Shown here piece after piece: positions 1-5,601 of a stretch of DNA of 5,655 nt. Source of the stretch: Candidatus Zixiibacteriota bacterium (lineage in GTDB: Bacteria > Zixibacteria > MSB-5A5 > SM1-73); the NCBI GenBank assembly GCA_023127875.1, contig JAGMFA010000135.1:1-5655 (forward strand), in the 5' to 3' direction. Every line of letters starts with the position of its first letter. Within the stretch, counting starts at the first letter, position 1. Under the pieces are notes generated by a model. The model saw only the letters and a program-made list of their open reading frames with translations. It did not search any database and was not told the DNA's origin. A program made the position numbers and the translations under genes.

Positions 1-338
1 GCCACCAGCATTATTTCCTTACCCTTCTTAGGAAGGGAAAAGTTATTGCCAATTGGTCCCAGAATGTCAAGTGTATCCCCCGAGGATTTTCTTGATAAAA
101 TCTCAGTTCCCTTTCCCACCACTTTGAACAGAATCTCAAATTCGCCTTTATCCTTCCTCACACTGTGGATGCTGAATGCCCTCCGGAGCAGGGGATAGTG
201 ATTGGAATTAACTTTTATATGGACGAAATTCCCTGGCTCTGCTTTTTTAGAGATAAGGGAAGATGAAAGGGTGAGCTTAAAGATTTTTTCCTGAAGGTTT
301 TCTTGGGATAATACAGAACTTGAAAGTTGACAGATCAT
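1..338 (-). CDS. pyrK: Dihydroorotate dehydrogenase electron-transfer subunit PyrK, N-terminal part
   Basis: This is the N-terminal 112 codons of a PyrK-type iron-sulfur flavoprotein; the rest lies beyond the left edge. PyrK passes electrons from the dihydroorotate dehydrogenase catalytic subunit (PyrDB) to NAD+ in de novo pyrimidine synthesis, in the cytoplasm. Visible in the translation: the entry to the FAD-binding beta-barrel 'EPGNFVHIKV' (residues 34-43), the FAD-contact motif 'RRAFSI' (52-57), the 'VVGKGTEIL' segment (73-81) and 'LGPIGNNFSL' (93-102). The visible part ends at 'MLV', just where the 'AGGIGIAP'-like NAD-binding loop should start. The C-terminal [2Fe-2S] cysteine cluster is off the window. 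The ATG at 338 fits the usual PyrK N-terminus. It lies one base after the TAA of the upstream lipoprotein gene and has no strong Shine-Dalgarno site, so translational coupling is likely. Another ferredoxin-reductase-like subunit is possible, but the motif order is PyrK-like. Confidence 0.88.
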   Translation of the reverse strand, partial: MICQLSSSVLSQENLQEKIFKLTLSSSLISKKAEPGNFVHIKVNSNHYPLLRRAFSIHSVRKDKGEFEILFKVVGKGTEILSRKSSGDTLDILGPIGNNFSLPKKGKEIMLV

Positions 339-339
339 G

Positions 340-2412
340 TTATTCGTCCCAATCAGGAACGTCAAGGTGTGAATCCTCATCCGTAGCTGGTGGCTTCACT
401 TCCACAGTATACAAGAACCACCCGCCCAATTGCATCATATCAATTTTCTCCGGATCGAAGGTGGTGTTCAAAGCCGTCTCCCTGGCTGCCTCATCTATCC
501 ACATGTTTTCCAGTGAATTCACCACCTCCGCATCACTTACGGTTCCATCAAAATCAATTCTGATCTTAAGCACCACCGCACCTTTGATGCCGGAAAGGAT
601 CTCTGTCTCGGGATACACAAACTCTCCTCTTTTGAGAGGTAGGGGAGCCTTTGGTATCTGAGGTCCCGAGGTATCAGGCTCAGCTATCGTGGTTGTATCC
701 TTCTCCTCCTCTTCTTGAGAAGTGGTATCTGTGGGTGGTGGAGGAAGGGTGGGCTGGACTTTTCTGGAAAATCCCAATTTTATCCGAGCTTCCTCTGCAT
801 ACTCTGACTTCGGGTACTCATCTATTACCTCTTGATAAGCTAAAGCCACGGTGCTATCACCCGGATTGGCATAATATTCAATAGTCCAGGCTTTAGCATA
901 AGCGGATTTACTGGCATAAGGACTATGAGGAAATTCTTCCATTATCAAACCATACATAGCCAAAGCTGAATCGACCTGATGCTCCTCAAAAAGAAGCCTT
1001 TCCGCCTCCTGGTAAACCTTCTCTACATTGAGCGCATCAAAAGAAAACCAAGACAGATTCAAAAACTCCAAAGCCAGCTTCCGATAATCCGATTGGGGAT
1101 ATTCCTCCAGAATCCTTTTATACATTCTTGCGGCTTCGACCGAGTCCTCTTTTACATTCTCCAGAATCCAGGCGGCGGCATAAAGTGATTGGTCGGCATA
1201 TTCGGATTGTGGAAACTTATCTACCAGGGTGAGATACTCCACCAGAGCTGAATCAGGCTGATTCATCTGGGTGAGGTATAGTTCACCTAACAAAAACAGA
1301 GCCTTGCTGGATTTATCCGTCTCCTCCTCAGAGAGCTCCTGCTGATATTTTTCGATTTTAGAAATATTTGCACTTTGAGTCAGCGCCTGCTTGGCTATAT
1401 CTGATTGAGGACTTTCAGCCTTACAGCTTTCATACATCTTCTTGGCTTCATTCAGATCACCAAACCTATCCTGATATATCTGCCCCAGTTTAAAATAGGC
1501 TTTTGCCGACTCCTCAGTTCTGGGGTAGCTCTCTGTTATCTGATAATATTCCTCCATGGACAAGCAAAGTTCATCTAAAAAATAGTACCCTTCAGCCATC
1601 TTCAACTTAATCGAAGGGAGTCTGGCTGAGAATCTTTCATCCTCCGACAGTTCAACATAGATTTCCATCCCCTTCTGATGGTCTCCCAAAGCATCATAAC
1701 ATTCACCCTCTCTGAATTGTGACTCGAACAAAAGGCTGTCCGAAGGGTGGCGTTCTTCAACCCCGGCAAATACCTCCTTAGCTTCGGAGTAATCTTTTTT
1801 TAACCAGAAACACTCTCCTATGCGGAACTGAGTTATGGCGGAAAGGGTATCGGGATCGAACTCGTTTAGGGTCCTCTCATAGTAGGCTTGGGCGTCAGTA
1901 TACTCTTTCCTTTGAAAATAAATCTCCCCTATCATGAAGGAGGTCTCTCCTTTTCTTTTCTTTTTGATCTTCTTCGATTCAAGTAAGCTATTCAGCGAGC
2001 TTATTGCTTCTATTTCCTCACCGGAATAGTAGTAACACATGCTTACATAGTAGCGCGAATCATTCATCAGATTGCTTTTGGGAAAGCTAGATAGAAGCTC
2101 TTCAAATTTTCTTTTAGCCTTTACATATTCTCCCATGTTAAAGTAGGCTCTTCCGATCAAAAATAAGGCATCATCTGCCCACTTGCTCTTAGGATGGAAA
2201 GTCAATACCTTGGAGGCTTTCTTTATAGCATTTTCATAGTGGTTCTTGCCCATTGTATTCCGTCTGCTCCCGGAAGCATTTTTCTGAGCCTTTTCTCCTT
2301 CCTTGAAGCTTTTCTTGGCATTATAGAAGGTATTGTAATAGGTGCAGCCACCCAAAAGAGAAAACAAAAGAAAGAGAATGAAAAGTTTATCCTTCCACAC
2401 ACTGTGCCTCAT
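340..2412 (-). CDS. TPR-repeat outer-envelope lipoprotein with a C-terminal TonB domain
   Basis: A 690-residue protein of unknown exact function. Residues 1-22 form a type II signal peptide (charged start, hydrophobic 10-20, lipobox LGGC), with lipidation expected on Cys23. The next residue is Thr, not the Asp Lol-avoidance signal known in enterobacteria, so outer-membrane sorting is plausible. The mature start TYYNTFYNAKK (24-34) resembles many FCB-group TPR lipoproteins. Residues about 55-550 are tandem TPR-like helical hairpins. The later ones (386-419, 422-450, 480-513, 518-549) share a 'DSAL..Y.....FP.S.YA' pattern, like BamD/CpoB-type scaffolds. A Pro/Thr/Glu-rich linker (552-590) leads to a TonB C-terminal fold (about 595-674): YPETEILSGIKG, VVLKIRIDFDGTV, ALNTTFDPEK and a final WFLYTVEVKP strand. 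An acidic tail ends the protein. ATG 2412 is supported by a strong RBS and the immediate signal peptide. The gene overlaps the radical SAM gene by 26 bases. The role, probably peptidoglycan or outer-membrane scaffolding, is inference. Confidence 0.9.
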   Translation of the reverse strand: MRHSVWKDKLFILFLLFSLLGGCTYYNTFYNAKKSFKEGEKAQKNASGSRRNTMGKNHYENAIKKASKVLTFHPKSKWADDALFLIGRAYFNMGEYVKAKRKFEELLSSFPKSNLMNDSRYYVSMCYYYSGEEIEAISSLNSLLESKKIKKKRKGETSFMIGEIYFQRKEYTDAQAYYERTLNEFDPDTLSAITQFRIGECFWLKKDYSEAKEVFAGVEERHPSDSLLFESQFREGECYDALGDHQKGMEIYVELSEDERFSARLPSIKLKMAEGYYFLDELCLSMEEYYQITESYPRTEESAKAYFKLGQIYQDRFGDLNEAKKMYESCKAESPQSDIAKQALTQSANISKIEKYQQELSEEETDKSSKALFLLGELYLTQMNQPDSALVEYLTLVDKFPQSEYADQSLYAAAWILENVKEDSVEAARMYKRILEEYPQSDYRKLALEFLNLSWFSFDALNVEKVYQEAERLLFEEHQVDSALAMYGLIMEEFPHSPYASKSAYAKAWTIEYYANPGDSTVALAYQEVIDEYPKSEYAEEARIKLGFSRKVQPTLPPPPTDTTSQEEEEKDTTTIAEPDTSGPQIPKAPLPLKRGEFVYPETEILSGIKGAVVLKIRIDFDGTVSDAEVVNSLENMWIDEAARETALNTTFDPEKIDMMQLGGWFLYTVEVKPPATDEDSHLDVPDWDE

Positions 2413-3304
2413 ACTTTTCTCCCTCTTGACTCCATCCCCGGCTCAAGCCCGACTTAAAAAAGCTTTCCACCACAGATTCATATTCATCAGGGGTAATTTT
2501 CCTGTTTATTGATACGCACTCCCCTGCCTTAAAGCTGGGGAAATATTGACCCATCAAGCTTACATAGGCATACTCGGAGATCTCCCTTTTTATGAATTGG
2601 AAGGTCTCCTCGCTTCCGGCTAAGTTATCGGGCAGAATCAGATGTCGGATGATCAATCCTTTTCTGGCAATCCCCTGCTCGTCAGTGACTAAATTCTCCA
2701 CCTGGTGATACATCTGCTTTATTGCTTTTCGATTCACCTCCACATAATTTTCCACCGAAGAAAGCTTTTTGGCTATCCGGTTGTCCGAATACCGCATGTC
2801 CGGAAGATATACATCAATTATTCCATCCAGAAGTTTTAGAGATTCTATTGCATCATATCCGGACGTATTGTAGACCAGAGGAAGATCAAAGCCCTTCTCC
2901 CAGGCAAAAGAAAGCGCCCTAAGTATCTGAGGGACAAAATGTGTGGGAGTTACCAGGTTGATATTATGGCATCCCTTTGATTGGAGATGAAGCATCACAT
3001 CTGCCAGCTCTTGCGTGGTTATCTCTTTTCCATACCTCATCTGACTGATAGGGAAATTCTGACAATAGAGGCATCTTAAATTACAACCAGAAAAGAATAT
3101 GGTGCCCGATCCTTTGGTTCCGGAGATGGGTGGCTCTTCACCATAATGGACATTATAGCTTGCCGCCTTAGGATTCTTTCCCGCCCCACAGAATCCCGTC
3201 TCTCCTTTCAGCCGGTTCACCTTGCACTTTCTGGGACACACCACACAATTTTCCAAAAGCGCATGCGCCTTCTCTATTCGTTCTTTAATATCTTTCACTT
3301 TCAT
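2387..3304 (-). CDS. PflX-family (COG1313) radical SAM protein
   Basis: A 305-residue, full-length cytoplasmic radical SAM protein related to pyruvate-formate-lyase-activating enzymes. The PflX group itself has no established substrate that I know of. Cys74, Cys78 and Cys81 form the CxxxCxxC motif that binds the SAM-cleaving [4Fe-4S] cluster ('GCNLRCLYCQN'). An N-terminal set, Cys20, Cys23, Cys27 and Cys39 in 'CVVCPRKC...GFCGAG', probably binds a second metal or Fe-S centre. Other family blocks are 'EEPPISGTKGSGTIFFSG' (56-73), 'NLVTPTHFVPQ' (116-126), 'LVYNTSGY' (143-150), 'DVYLPDMRYSD' (164-174), 'IIRHLILP' (218-225) and 'LMGQYFP' (250-256). An in-frame TAA three codons upstream fixes ATG 3304 as the first start. 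No Shine-Dalgarno site precedes it, so translation may be leaderless or SD-independent. No glycyl-radical enzyme is nearby. It is the first gene of a unit with the TPR lipoprotein and pyrK. AmmeMemoRadiSam enzymes are relatives, but the N-terminal Cys block points to PflX. Confidence 0.9.
   Translation of the reverse strand: MKVKDIKERIEKAHALLENCVVCPRKCKVNRLKGETGFCGAGKNPKAASYNVHYGEEPPISGTKGSGTIFFSGCNLRCLYCQNFPISQMRYGKEITTQELADVMLHLQSKGCHNINLVTPTHFVPQILRALSFAWEKGFDLPLVYNTSGYDAIESLKLLDGIIDVYLPDMRYSDNRIAKKLSSVENYVEVNRKAIKQMYHQVENLVTDEQGIARKGLIIRHLILPDNLAGSEETFQFIKREISEYAYVSLMGQYFPSFKAGECVSINRKITPDEYESVVESFFKSGLSRGWSQEGEKYEAQCVEG
2419..2426 (-). promoter_or_regulatory. Ribosome binding site of the TPR lipoprotein gene
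   Basis: On the minus strand the bases AGAGGGAG end six bases before ATG 2412. They lie inside the last codons of the radical SAM gene (Ser-Gln-Glu-Gly-Glu-Lys). The purine-rich match to the Shine-Dalgarno consensus at good spacing decides the start of the lipoprotein and shows that it is translated from the same mRNA as the gene before it. Confidence 0.75.
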
Positions 3305-3339
3305 GAGAATTTATATATCTTTGTGCCGATTCCATGTGG
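3305..3339 (-). promoter_or_regulatory. Possible promoter or leader of the radical SAM, lipoprotein and pyrK unit
   Basis: A terminator separates this unit from the PPIase gene, so a new promoter is expected here. On the minus strand an AT-rich run (ATATATAAAT, 3318-3309) could be a -10 element, but no convincing -35 hexamer stands at 16-18 bases from it. If it is the -10 element, the transcript would start within a few bases of ATG 3304. This would be an almost leaderless mRNA and would agree with the missing Shine-Dalgarno site. The evidence is weak. Confidence 0.25.
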
Positions 3340-3359
3340 TTGCTCAATTCATTGAGCAA
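3340..3359. promoter_or_regulatory. 20-bp palindrome upstream of the radical SAM gene, candidate operator
   Basis: Two perfect 9-base arms (TTGCTCAAT and ATTGAGCAA) flank a two-base TC centre. The site lies 36 bases before the radical SAM start codon, and its outer two bases overlap the U-tract of the preceding terminator. As RNA it would give an 8-bp stem with a 4-base loop. It is not a terminator in either direction, because no T-run follows it on the strand transcribed. The location between a terminator and a new transcription unit fits an operator for a dimeric regulator; this role is inferred. I do not recognise the half-site as belonging to a specific regulator. Confidence 0.5.
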
Positions 3360-3379
3360 AAAAGCCCGATAAATCAGGC
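3358..3379 (-). terminator. Intrinsic terminator after the PPIase gene
   Basis: Read on the minus strand, GCCTGA, loop TTTA, TCGGGC forms a 6-bp stem (one G-U pair) immediately followed by six T residues. It begins 74 bases after the TAG stop of the PPIase gene. This is a short but standard Rho-independent terminator. It separates the PPIase transcript from the downstream radical SAM unit, though the modest stem may allow read-through. Confidence 0.65.
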
Positions 3380-3453
3380 AACTACAGTTTTATACCCCTC
3401 AAGCCAGAGAACAGACAGGCACAGAAGAAAGGTGGAACTAAAAAGAAATAGAA

Positions 3454-5265
3454 CTAATAAGAGCCGACTTCGCGGAAATATTCGGATCTATAGTCTTTGA
3501 TTTCAGCTTCTTTTTTAACCTGGGCAAACCACTCCTGGTATACCTGACCTTGTTTTTTTTGCAATAGCACGGAGGTAACGGAGTCCTTAACCGCGACAAA
3601 GAGACTGTCGTCTATAGCGGTTCGGGATACAAGCTGGATGATGAAAGCGCCCTGATTGGTCTTAACGGGTGAAGATGTTTGGTTTGGCTTAGTCAAAGAG
3701 AAGGCGGCCCCGATTAACTCTGGAACGTTGCCTACTTTTGGGATGAATGAATTTCGGGAGAATTGGTCCGGTTCCGCAAAGGTGGCGTCGTTTTCCTCTG
3801 CCGCCTTTTTTAAGCTTTTCCCTTCTTTGATCTGGGCAAATACGTTTTCGGCTTTATCATAAGCCAAAGAATCAGCTTTGAACTTAATCAGCTTTTGTTT
3901 TATAACCTGCTTGACCTCCTCTAATGGAAAAATTCCTGCCGGTCTTTTAGCTTTGATCTGGAAAATATAAAATCCTTTGGCAGTTTCAAATAAATCACTG
4001 ATTTTTCCCTGCTTGTTCTCAAAGGCAAATTCATCTATCTGAGGAGTGGTACCGATGCCACTTATATATCCCCCCGGAGTAAACCATCCGGTCTCCGAGA
4101 TAAGTAGGTTCTGTTCTGTAGCCATCTGGGAGAAATCAGATTTGCTTACCTGATCTACAAATTCATCCGCCTCCTCTTTTAGGAGGGCTAAAGTTTCCTC
4201 GGATGGTGATATCTTCAAAAGTATATGGCTGGCTTTCACCTCTTGCTTCTCACCTTTGCCTCTTTTATCCTCCACCTTTATAAGATGCCAGCCAAACTGG
4301 GTTTTGATCGGATCAGACATCTCTCCCGGTTCAAGAGAAAAGGCGATTTCTTCAAAAGCGGGAACCATCATTCCCTTTCCGAACCAACCCAAATCTCCCC
4401 CATTCTTCGCGGATGCGTTATCTTCTGAATAATCCTCAGCCATTCCTGCAAAATCCTCTTCCTCCAGAATCTCATTTTTTATCTCCAGAAGTCTTTGCTT
4501 GGTTTCTTCTTCATCTGCCGGGCTGGGTTTCTTTTCAAATACCACATAGCTTAGGTTGGCACTCTCCTCTACTTTAAATTCATCTTTATGCTCCTGATAA
4601 TAAAATTTTAGTTCCGCATCGCTTACTGGAATGTCCTCTTTCTGAAACTGGTATGTGGGCACCAATACGTATTTTACCTTTACTTTTTCGTTCTCATCCT
4701 GATAAAACTGTCTTATCTCCTCATCCGTGACCCGGATCAAACTCACGATTGATTGCTGGAGCTTGCCTAACCGCAGATTGGGTCGAATCATGTCCTCCAC
4801 CTGAGCCCAGGGGACTCTGGGATCAGACAAAGCCTGTAGATACTTCTGGTAATCGAATTGTCCCTCCGGAGTCTGGAAGGCAGGATGTTCCTGGAGTTCC
4901 CGGGGAGGATACCGCCTCAAATATTCATATAATTCCGCATCGGTGATTTCAATTCGCCTTTTCTTAGTCTCCTGATTCAAAAGGATTTCATTTACCATAT
5001 TGTTCCAAACATCGTCTCTAATCTGGTTGGCGGTTTGCTCATCTACGTCCCCTTGTTCCTTTTCCGCCTGTCTTAAAGCTTGATTATAGTAATACTGGAA
5101 GGTGTAAAGCTGGATGTCTTCTCCATTAACCGTGGCGATGACTCCTGCTCGGCGTTGCTTCTTGGAGGTAAATTCCATTCCCCAGGCAAAGATAATGGTC
5201 CCCACGAAGGCGACTATGACAATCCACATAATGTGTCTGGTCAACTTTCTCATTGCTTTCATCAT
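3454..5265 (-). CDS. Membrane-anchored PpiD/SurA-like peptidyl-prolyl cis-trans isomerase
   Basis: A 603-residue periplasmic folding factor, close in size to E. coli PpiD. A positively charged start (Lys3, Arg6, Lys7, Arg10) and one hydrophobic segment (about 12-30) without a cleavage site suggest an N-in anchor in the inner membrane. Residues 40-200 resemble the SurA/PpiD N-terminal chaperone domain ('VIATVNGEDI', 42-51). A parvulin domain follows (about 236-335) with 'YSEDNASAKNGGDLGWFGKG' (279-298), 'MVPAFEEIAFSL' and 'FGWHLIKVED'. A second, degenerate parvulin unit (343-442) begins with 'KASHILLK' and lacks the GGDLGW loop. A third PpiD-like half-domain covers about 468-548. Domain 1 has Tyr240 where parvulins usually carry the first active-site His, so activity is uncertain and a chaperone role is possible. 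ATG 5265 is preceded by AAAGGAG at 11-base spacing. The gene has its own promoter and terminator and is probably monocistronic. It should act on newly exported proteins such as outer-membrane proteins; this is inferred from the family. Confidence 0.9.
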   Translation of the reverse strand: MMKAMRKLTRHIMWIVIVAFVGTIIFAWGMEFTSKKQRRAGVIATVNGEDIQLYTFQYYYNQALRQAEKEQGDVDEQTANQIRDDVWNNMVNEILLNQETKKRRIEITDAELYEYLRRYPPRELQEHPAFQTPEGQFDYQKYLQALSDPRVPWAQVEDMIRPNLRLGKLQQSIVSLIRVTDEEIRQFYQDENEKVKVKYVLVPTYQFQKEDIPVSDAELKFYYQEHKDEFKVEESANLSYVVFEKKPSPADEEETKQRLLEIKNEILEEEDFAGMAEDYSEDNASAKNGGDLGWFGKGMMVPAFEEIAFSLEPGEMSDPIKTQFGWHLIKVEDKRGKGEKQEVKASHILLKISPSEETLALLKEEADEFVDQVSKSDFSQMATEQNLLISETGWFTPGGYISGIGTTPQIDEFAFENKQGKISDLFETAKGFYIFQIKAKRPAGIFPLEEVKQVIKQKLIKFKADSLAYDKAENVFAQIKEGKSLKKAAEENDATFAEPDQFSRNSFIPKVGNVPELIGAAFSLTKPNQTSSPVKTNQGAFIIQLVSRTAIDDSLFVAVKDSVTSVLLQKKQGQVYQEWFAQVKKEAEIKDYRSEYFREVGSY

Positions 5266-5276
5266 AAGGCATCATA

Positions 5277-5283
5277 CTCCTTT
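5277..5283 (-). promoter_or_regulatory. Ribosome binding site of the PPIase gene
   Basis: AAAGGAG on the minus strand is a strong Shine-Dalgarno match. It ends 11 bases before ATG 5265, a long spacing. Two other ATGs (5275 and 5272) lie between, but both are out of frame with the PPIase. The ATG at 5265 remains the best start because it gives the charged N-terminus and membrane anchor; the next in-frame ATGs (5262, 5253) are further away. Confidence 0.7.
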
Positions 5284-5303
5284 CTAAAATTTTTAACGTT
5301 TTC

Positions 5304-5331
5304 AATATACTATCAATTTGGAATTTGGCAA
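5304..5331 (-). promoter_or_regulatory. Sigma-70-like promoter for the PPIase gene
   Basis: On the minus strand TTGCCA (5331-5326) and TATATT (5309-5304) are separated by 16 bases. Both are close to the TTGACA/TATAAT consensus. Transcription would start near 5297 and give a leader of about 32 bases that contains the AAAGGAG ribosome binding site. The surroundings are AT-rich. No envelope-stress-type (sigma-E-like) motif was recognised. Confidence 0.55.
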
Positions 5332-5397
5332 GTCGTTTTTATGGTGATCTTGGGGAGAGAAAAAAATTTGGGGAGGCAGAGGTACCTGTATCTATGT

Positions 5398-5481
5398 GGG
5401 GTTAAATGTAGCCTCACAACTCTGTGCGTGACGCTTTCTTTTGAGGCGGGCGACATAAATGGTGCCATTACATTTAGCTTT
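5398..5481. repeat. Nested inverted repeats, possible structured RNA
   Basis: TAAATGTA (5403-5410) pairs with TACATTTA (5469-5476). Directly inside, GCCTCA (5411-5416) pairs with TGAGGC (5442-5447), leaving 21 bases (5448-5468) that can form a small third stem. The layout is a three-way junction. If read from the plus strand, the outer stem extends to 13 pairs through G-U pairs (5398-5402 with 5477-5481); on the minus strand most of these become A-C mismatches. I do not recognise a known riboswitch or RNA family. An 8-base repeat alone could arise by chance in a region of this size; the contiguous nesting is what makes it notable. Confidence 0.3.
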
Positions 5482-5495
5482 TTACAGATTGGGTC

Positions 5496-5529
5496 AGGCT
5501 ATCACAAAATTCTACGGTAAGGATAGCTT
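5496..5529. repeat. Inverted repeat, possible hairpin
   Basis: GCTATC (5498-5503) and GATAGC (5522-5527) are perfect inverted copies 18 bases apart. On the plus strand the stem extends to eight pairs through one G-U and one A-U pair. The loop is long, so stability is modest. It lies in the non-coding stretch upstream of the PPIase gene. No T-run follows in either direction, so it is not a terminator. Confidence 0.3.
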
Positions 5530-5557
5530 TGAGGTCAAACCCCGCGCTCTTTTATTG

Positions 5558-5576
5558 TCCCATTCGGGGGATGGGA
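5558..5576. repeat. Short inverted repeat, possible hairpin
   Basis: TCCCAT (5558-5563) pairs with ATGGGA (5571-5576). On the plus strand two further inner pairs (U-G and C-G) leave a GGG loop and give an 8-bp stem. On the minus strand one inner pair becomes A-C. No T-run follows it on either strand. It is adjacent to the T-run of the terminator hairpin next to it. Confidence 0.35.
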
Positions 5577-5577
5577 G

Positions 5578-5601
5578 AAAAACCCTCGCCTTTAGGCGAA
5601 G
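5578..5601 (-). terminator. Intrinsic terminator of a gene entering from the right
   Basis: On the minus strand CTTCGCC, loop TAAA, GGCGAGG forms a 7-bp GC-rich stem (one G-U pair), followed by G and five T residues. It implies that a minus-strand gene ends at or just beyond the right edge. One minus-strand frame is open from 5654 to a TAA at 5594-5592 inside the hairpin loop (about 20 codons ending ...DHTKVFA); another stops at 5649-5647. I cannot tell which, if either, is the real end. Confidence 0.6.

Noticed and set aside
651..1188. Plus-strand open frames inside the lipoprotein gene
   Set aside because: They are antisense to a continuous 690-codon gene with domain matches and have no ribosome binding sites or family-like sequence.
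3340..3363. Palindrome followed by A residues, considered as a terminator for the plus strand
   Set aside because: A plus-strand terminator needs T residues after the stem, and here A residues follow. On the minus strand the T-run comes before this palindrome and belongs to the neighbouring GCCTGA/TCGGGC stem.
3146..3500. Plus-strand open frames across the radical SAM start and the intergenic gap
   Set aside because: They overlap the conserved N-terminal Cys region of the radical SAM gene in antisense and the palindrome/terminator; the translations look random.
5376..5396. GGTACC palindrome and adjoining minus-strand T-run as a terminator
   Set aside because: The palindrome is too short, and no GC-rich stem directly precedes the T-run.
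5422..5432. Minus-strand GTCACGCACAG, matching the start of cyclic-di-GMP-I (GEMM) riboswitches
   Set aside because: Only these 11 bases match. The following GGGCAAACC, the GAAA tetraloop and its receptor are missing, and the position is upstream of the PPIase promoter, not in its leader.
5080..5520. Plus-strand open frame of 146 codons over the PPIase start and its upstream region
   Set aside because: It is antisense to the well-supported PPIase N-terminus and its promoter, has no ribosome binding site and no recognisable protein features; the composition looks like a translated shadow.
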